From Trichomonas tenax (taxonomy: Eukaryota; Parabasalia; Trichomonadida; Trichomonadidae), in the NCBI GenBank assembly GCA_023091735.1, contig JALKBU010000191.1:1-63894 (forward strand): a DNA stretch of 63,894 nt. Reading direction: 5' to 3'. The notes beneath the pieces were generated by a model, which saw only the letters and a list, made by a program, of their open reading frames with translations, made no database searches and was not told the DNA's origin. Below, in pieces: positions 60,186 through 63,894 of this stretch. The position numbers were made by a program, and so were the translations under genes. Position 1 is the first letter of the stretch. The number at the start of each line of letters is the position of its first letter.

Positions 60186-60689
60186 TACTGTGTTTATAAT
60201 AGAACAAATAATATCTTTTGAATTGCAAAGATAGCGAAAATATCATCATATGTTTCATGTTGGTTACTACATATATTGTATTTTTTGTTTTTATTAGTAA
60301 ATATTATTATATCTATATATGATTCATCTCGTTTTCGATTAATCATTTCATTCAATTATTGAAAATGAATTTCATTGAGTGATATGACTGATTCATTTGA
60401 TGATTATAATCATGATTATATACTTTGATTCTGTGCAATGATGCACAGTTAAAACTTCATATTAATTGGATGAAAAATTATTCATTCTAATCAGTGATAA
60501 TTTCAATCTATTATATATCCAAGCGATCTCAGTTATGATGTGACATTTCCATAAAAACCACATGGAGTCAATCTATAACCCTATACCTATATGCTTGCAA
60601 AATTTGGAGCTCTGAATCATCTCTCATTATTGGATTTCGACACCCTTCACATTTTGATCTAAAAGGAGGAAAAGTAGTGTATTTTTTTT
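60186..60689. other. Intergenic region with a short direct repeat of the next gene's 3' end
   Basis: Spacer of 504 bases. The 22 bases at 60485-60506 are repeated exactly at 60688-60709, where they form the end of the gene at 60690. No other feature. Confidence 0.45.
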
Positions 60690-61256
60690 CTAATCAGTGA
60701 TAATTTCAAAGTCAATGGGTCCTCCTATCTCTATTAATTCGCTTGGATATCTCCACTCAATGCAATTGTTCGATAAATTTTGAAGAACATAAAGGCCTTG
60801 CTTGGATATACAAATAAGAACAAGTGTTATCTCAGAAAAGCCACGAATAATGAATCGAGTCCCTTGTTCAGGTGGATTCGGCGTAAATGAATTAATTGCA
60901 CTTAAAACTGGATGCGAGAAAGGACTTTTTCGAATAGGAGAACTCTGTGCACTTCTATCGTATGAATTCGTCCTTTCATATTGATTTAATGTACTTAATT
61001 TATTTGCAAATGAATCAATCGGTTGAGGGATGTTAATTGATGTATGTTTTGGACTTTTTAGGGGTTCTATTACAAGTGTGGCAGGTTTTTTGACCGGCTC
61101 TGCAGGTTTTGAGTCGATAATTAAAGATTTTGTTTGTCCAAGTGTCTTTTTTTCGGTTGTTTCTGGTTCTGTTTTGCCCTGATTCACCAATCTCGGAGAT
61201 TCACCTTTCTTAATCAGGACCAATGCGTTTAGGAAATCATTCTTTTTCTTCTTCAT
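60690..61256 (-). CDS. Disordered protein with a small beta-rich C-terminal part
   Basis: Encodes 188 residues starting MKKKKNDFLNALVLIKKGES. The first 130 residues are Pro/Ser/Lys-rich and disordered (KPAEPVKKPATLVIEPLKSP-like stretches, RSAQSSPIRKSPFSHP with SP sites that suit proline-directed kinases). The last 60 residues (TRFIIRGFSEITLVLICISK, QGLYVLQNLSNNCIEWRYPS) look like part of a beta-rich domain and end TD before TAG. Family unknown. The protein-like end and absence of stops argue for a real gene. Confidence 0.6.
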   Translation of the reverse strand: MKKKKNDFLNALVLIKKGESPRLVNQGKTEPETTEKKTLGQTKSLIIDSKPAEPVKKPATLVIEPLKSPKHTSINIPQPIDSFANKLSTLNQYERTNSYDRSAQSSPIRKSPFSHPVLSAINSFTPNPPEQGTRFIIRGFSEITLVLICISKQGLYVLQNLSNNCIEWRYPSELIEIGGPIDFEIITD

Positions 61257-62795
61257 TGATAAAAATGAGAATTGGAACTTTGATTTAGCTCTTAATTGCT
61301 CTGCTTATCGTTGTCCATGCTTTAATTTCTTTACCAAAAAGTGCTCTTCCACAAGATAGAATATATTGATTTTATGTTTCAAACACATTGGATTTATAAT
61401 ACCCATATATAGATAGGTGACTTGGTTATAGTTTTGATAATTAAAAAGTATACAATTAATTAATTGTCCAATGTCCATTCTGAATAGCCATCATTACTAA
61501 GAAAGAATCATATCAAAGGGCATATTTCTATAATTCAATTTCTTCAGAATATCTTTATTAAACATATTTACTGTTTATTCCATTGGCAGTCATTCCCTCA
61601 GTTATTTCATATGTTTCCTATTCATATATTATTTTAAAAGCTAATTTTTACATATAATATTTACCTAAATGTATGAAAGACCTTCTCACTCTTTAAGGTT
61701 ATCCCTCGGATAGAAAAAGTTCAGATTATCTTTATGTCCTATTGTGTAACAGCTAAACGCACATAAAAATTCTTTTAATTACTAGATATACATATGTAAT
61801 GAATCAGTTCGAAATTCATAATCAAGACTATGTTGAAGTTAAGGCCCGACTTGCATCGGATGTAAACTATTCAAAAACATAACCTTATGAGATGAAATTT
61901 TACTTTTGTGGGAAGCATAGAGAAACCTGGTGTGAATTTGAATAAAAAAATTTATATACCATGATACTTCTATGTATATGCTAGATGTCTGCAGTATCAG
62001 CTTTTGATAATTTCATGATTTTTTTCAACTCAAAAAAATTCGAGTTCTGATGAATTTTTAACCTTATTTGGCACAGCCCTCCTGATCGGTATTTTCAGGA
62101 TTTTCTTTGTTAGCTAACAACTAGATTTTTTGGATCGGGGTATACAAAGGAGATATCTTCTAATTCCTATTATTTACCTGAGAAACAGAAGGTCGAAATA
62201 TGCTGAAAAAGCCGAGACTTGCATGTAAAAGTGACATGTCTGTAAAGGATATTTATGCCAAAATAAGCACACAAAACACATTTAGTTGATGTGTTTTATC
62301 TATTTTATCAACAAAAATCATTTATTTATGAGGAATAAAATTTTTCAAAAATTAAAATGTTTCTACTTGAGCTCTTACGAATGTATTATGCAATTTAGAT
62401 ACCAACTGTAAGCTTGCTAACTCTCAACATTGTTTTGTTAATAAAAATAGAAAATCAACAATTTATTCAATGTTCAGCTGGTTTTTCATAAGATAATCCG
62501 ATATGGATGTACAAAATGAGCATGTAGCAGTCGGAATTTTTGCCTTATATGCTTATTTCAGTGGGTGCATACAAGGTGTGGAACTCTTTATTTTCAAAAC
62601 ATTTTGAGTTGAAACTTCGGGCATAGCATCTATATGCATATAAGAACAATGTATGCATGGATCACAAGTCTAAACAGTATCCCGAGATATGAAGCAATAA
62701 AATTCCCATTATTGATAACATTATTTTAGCGGACAGTTTTTGCTGAATTTAAACACTGAACAGAGCATTTTATCATTTTCAAAGGAGCAGTACTA
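61257..62795. other. Gene-poor AT-rich region
   Basis: About 1.5 kb without an ORF of note. TTTTTAACCTTATTTGG lies at 62055-62071. GCATGTAAAAGTGACATGTCTGTAAA at 62221-62246 combines three copies of the recurring half-site. No gene starts within 300 bases of the latter, so it may serve an unseen transcript. Confidence 0.45.
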
Positions 62796-62984
62796 CTAAC
62801 AACAATCGGGAAATAATGTATTTATTGAGTGATTTAGTCTCATAAAAACCGGTGGTGCTGATTCGCAATAAACTAAACACTTCTTTAAATCGTTAATTGC
62901 TTCTTCATCATCCGTATAAGGAACTTTGGGGCGTAAATCAATTAAATTGAATCCGTCATAAATGTTCATCCTTCCCTCTGTCAT
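62796..62984 (-). CDS. Possible mini-gene, 62 residues
   Basis: Encodes 62 residues (MTEGRMNIYDGFNLIDLRPK, then VPYTDDEEAINDLKKCLVYC) ending DCC before TAG. It looks like protein rather than AT-rich noise, with a balanced acidic/aromatic make-up. The recurring motif TTTTACATGTCA (62986-62997) ends one base upstream of the start codon, unusually close even for trichomonads. It could be a real small gene or the 5' stump of a decayed one. Confidence 0.4.
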   Translation of the reverse strand: MTEGRMNIYDGFNLIDLRPKVPYTDDEEAINDLKKCLVYCESAPPVFMRLNHSINTLFPDCC

Positions 62985-63271
62985 CTTTTACATGTCATTT
63001 ATTCTTCCACTTTGATTCCACGTTTTTGTTGAATAGAGAATACATTGATGTGTGCTATGATATTTGCAAGACGACAGCCAATGAATGCTATCAATTGAAA
63101 ATGTAGTTTTGCTTTAAAATGAAAAGATATCAGAATAAATTACTTCTAACTTTTCGATTTTTTAATCACTGTTATTGCATATGCTCTATATTTGAAGTGC
63201 CTATCGATTTTGAAGATTCCAAATATTTAGTGTGTGATTAAATACCTGAAATAGATTGAGAAAAATTGCTT
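62985..63271. other. Short intergenic region
   Basis: AT-rich spacer with the promoter-like motif at its left end (62986-62997). No other feature. Confidence 0.5.
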
Positions 63272-63346
63272 CGCCTCATAGCTCAGTTGGCAAAGCACAC
63301 CAAGCTTTAATGAAGAGGTTTGCTGGTTTGACTCGCGGTAGTCCTT
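63272..63346 (+). tRNA. tRNA-Lys(UUU)-like sequence, probably a pseudogene
   Basis: The A box TAGCTCAGTTGG (63279-63290) is intact and the B box GGTTTGACTC (63325-63334) differs from consensus at one position. A T-rich Pol III terminator follows at about 63349. The anticodon region (AGCTTTAATG) resembles tRNA-Lys with a T deleted from the CTTTTAA loop. The anticodon stem and acceptor stem do not pair properly. It may still be transcribed as a tRNA-derived RNA, but it is unlikely to be charged normally. Confidence 0.5.
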
Positions 63347-63444
63347 CCTTTTTCCTTTTTTCCACAAATTCTGGATGATAATGCTATCTCAATTTGAATT
63401 GGAATTGAGGATAAAGTGATTATGTTTCCAACTGCTTGTCGGGT
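63347..63444. other. Spacer
   Basis: Contains the poly-T/C terminator of the tRNA-like sequence; otherwise featureless. Confidence 0.45.
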
Positions 63445-63726
63445 ATTCCAAAGTATTTTTGATTCCATTATTATCCATTATTCCTAATTCCAATATCCAA
63501 GTTGATTCCAAATTTTGAGAGCATTATTCACATATCCAAATATTCGGCGATTCCAAATAATTCGGGTATTCCATTATAGTCACTTTTCAACCTATTTTTG
63601 ACATATGGAATAACCGTCATTATTCCAAAATGGCGATTATTCCAAAATAGGGTTTGATTCCAAATTCACTTTATTCGCATAAAGTCACCTTTATTCCAAT
63701 AAAATTTTTTATTCCATTAAATTCCA
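63445..63726. repeat. ATTCCA-rich irregular repeat tract
   Basis: ATTCCA occurs twelve times within 282 bases at irregular spacing, mostly as ATTCCAAA or ATTCCATTA, with related ATCCA and TTCCA. No fixed unit length is seen. It might be decayed satellite DNA or a cluster of binding sites. The last 170 bases of the window after it show no feature. Confidence 0.6.
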
Positions 63727-63894
63727 ATATTTTTTACACTCATATATTGGGGAAAAGTTTTCCTTCAACGGTGTAGTCCCGCGACCTTCATAACTTTTTA
63801 TCTGATCAATATTTTTTCGATTTGAAAGTACTTTCATGTACATATTGATAGTTGTCTATCCAGTGGTGTAAGTGGCACAGTCTATATATCTATC

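Noticed and set aside
63445..63726. Human satellite II/III contamination (ATTCC repeats)
   Set aside because: Those satellites are tandem pentamers. Here the hexamers are scattered in AT-rich DNA continuous with the rest of the window.
1..63894. CRISPR array
   Set aside because: No regularly spaced identical direct repeats with unique spacers occur anywhere; repeats seen are pairs or irregular.

Overview
The window looks like nuclear DNA of a parabasalid protist, most probably a Tritrichomonas-type trichomonad (inference from gene content, no database search). It is AT-rich. Almost every recognisable gene is one uninterrupted ORF with very short flanks, and I found no intron with the trichomonad-type splice consensus. 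The gene families are typical of trichomonads: Chlamydia-Pmp-like surface proteins, ankyrin proteins with the DUF3447-type N-terminal region, GT61-type glycosyltransferases, F5/8C (discoidin) proteins and CARMIL-like PH-LRR proteins. The eukaryotic core genes include a BEACH-WD40 giant, Grp170, calreticulin, Hsp70, Rab6, Atg8, IFT38, MPDU1, eS30, eS24 and a cyclin.

Layout. 0-9 kb: a 2541-residue BEACH protein and a small unknown gene. 9-13 kb: two adjacent ER-lumen chaperone genes (Grp170-like ending DDEL, calreticulin-like ending NKEL). 13-15.5 kb: a broken type I membrane-protein gene. 15.5-17.5 kb: gene-poor. 17.5-24.2 kb: Atg8, a PH-LRR protein, two divergent coiled-coil genes, a candidate inverted-repeat element and an HMG-box gene. 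24.6-33.7 kb: a dense housekeeping block (helical-repeat protein, IFT38, MPDU1, CFAP73/CCDC42-like, Rab6-like, cytosolic Hsp70).

33.7-38.7 kb is accessory DNA: palindromes, a 117-bp inverted-repeat element, a row of small AT-rich ORFs with one TAATG stop/start overlap, and a domain that reads as the C-terminal end of a bacteriophage tail collar/fibre protein. I read this as the remnant of an integrated virus or Polinton/Maverick-like element. 38.7-44.2 kb: a small unknown gene, an LRR-coiled-coil protein with nine tandem 16/18-residue repeats, and a proline-rich protein. 44.8-48.2 kb: a Pmp-like surface protein followed by a broken duplicate of its 3' end. 48.9-51.7 kb: eS30, eS24 and a cyclin; both ribosomal genes have conspicuous palindromes just upstream. 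52.9-60.2 kb: two ankyrin genes flanking a dead GT61 gene, an F5/8C gene with one in-frame TGA, and an unknown intact gene. 60.7-63.9 kb: a disordered protein, a possible mini-gene, a tRNA-Lys-like sequence and an ATTCCA-rich tract.

A recurring upstream motif, TTTACATGTCAAA and close variants (half-sites TGACA/TGTCA), lies within tens to hundreds of bases of many start codons on both strands and is the best candidate for a shared regulatory element. Two apparent functional groups stand out: ER folding/glycosylation (Grp170, calreticulin, MPDU1) and flagellum (IFT38, CFAP73-like).
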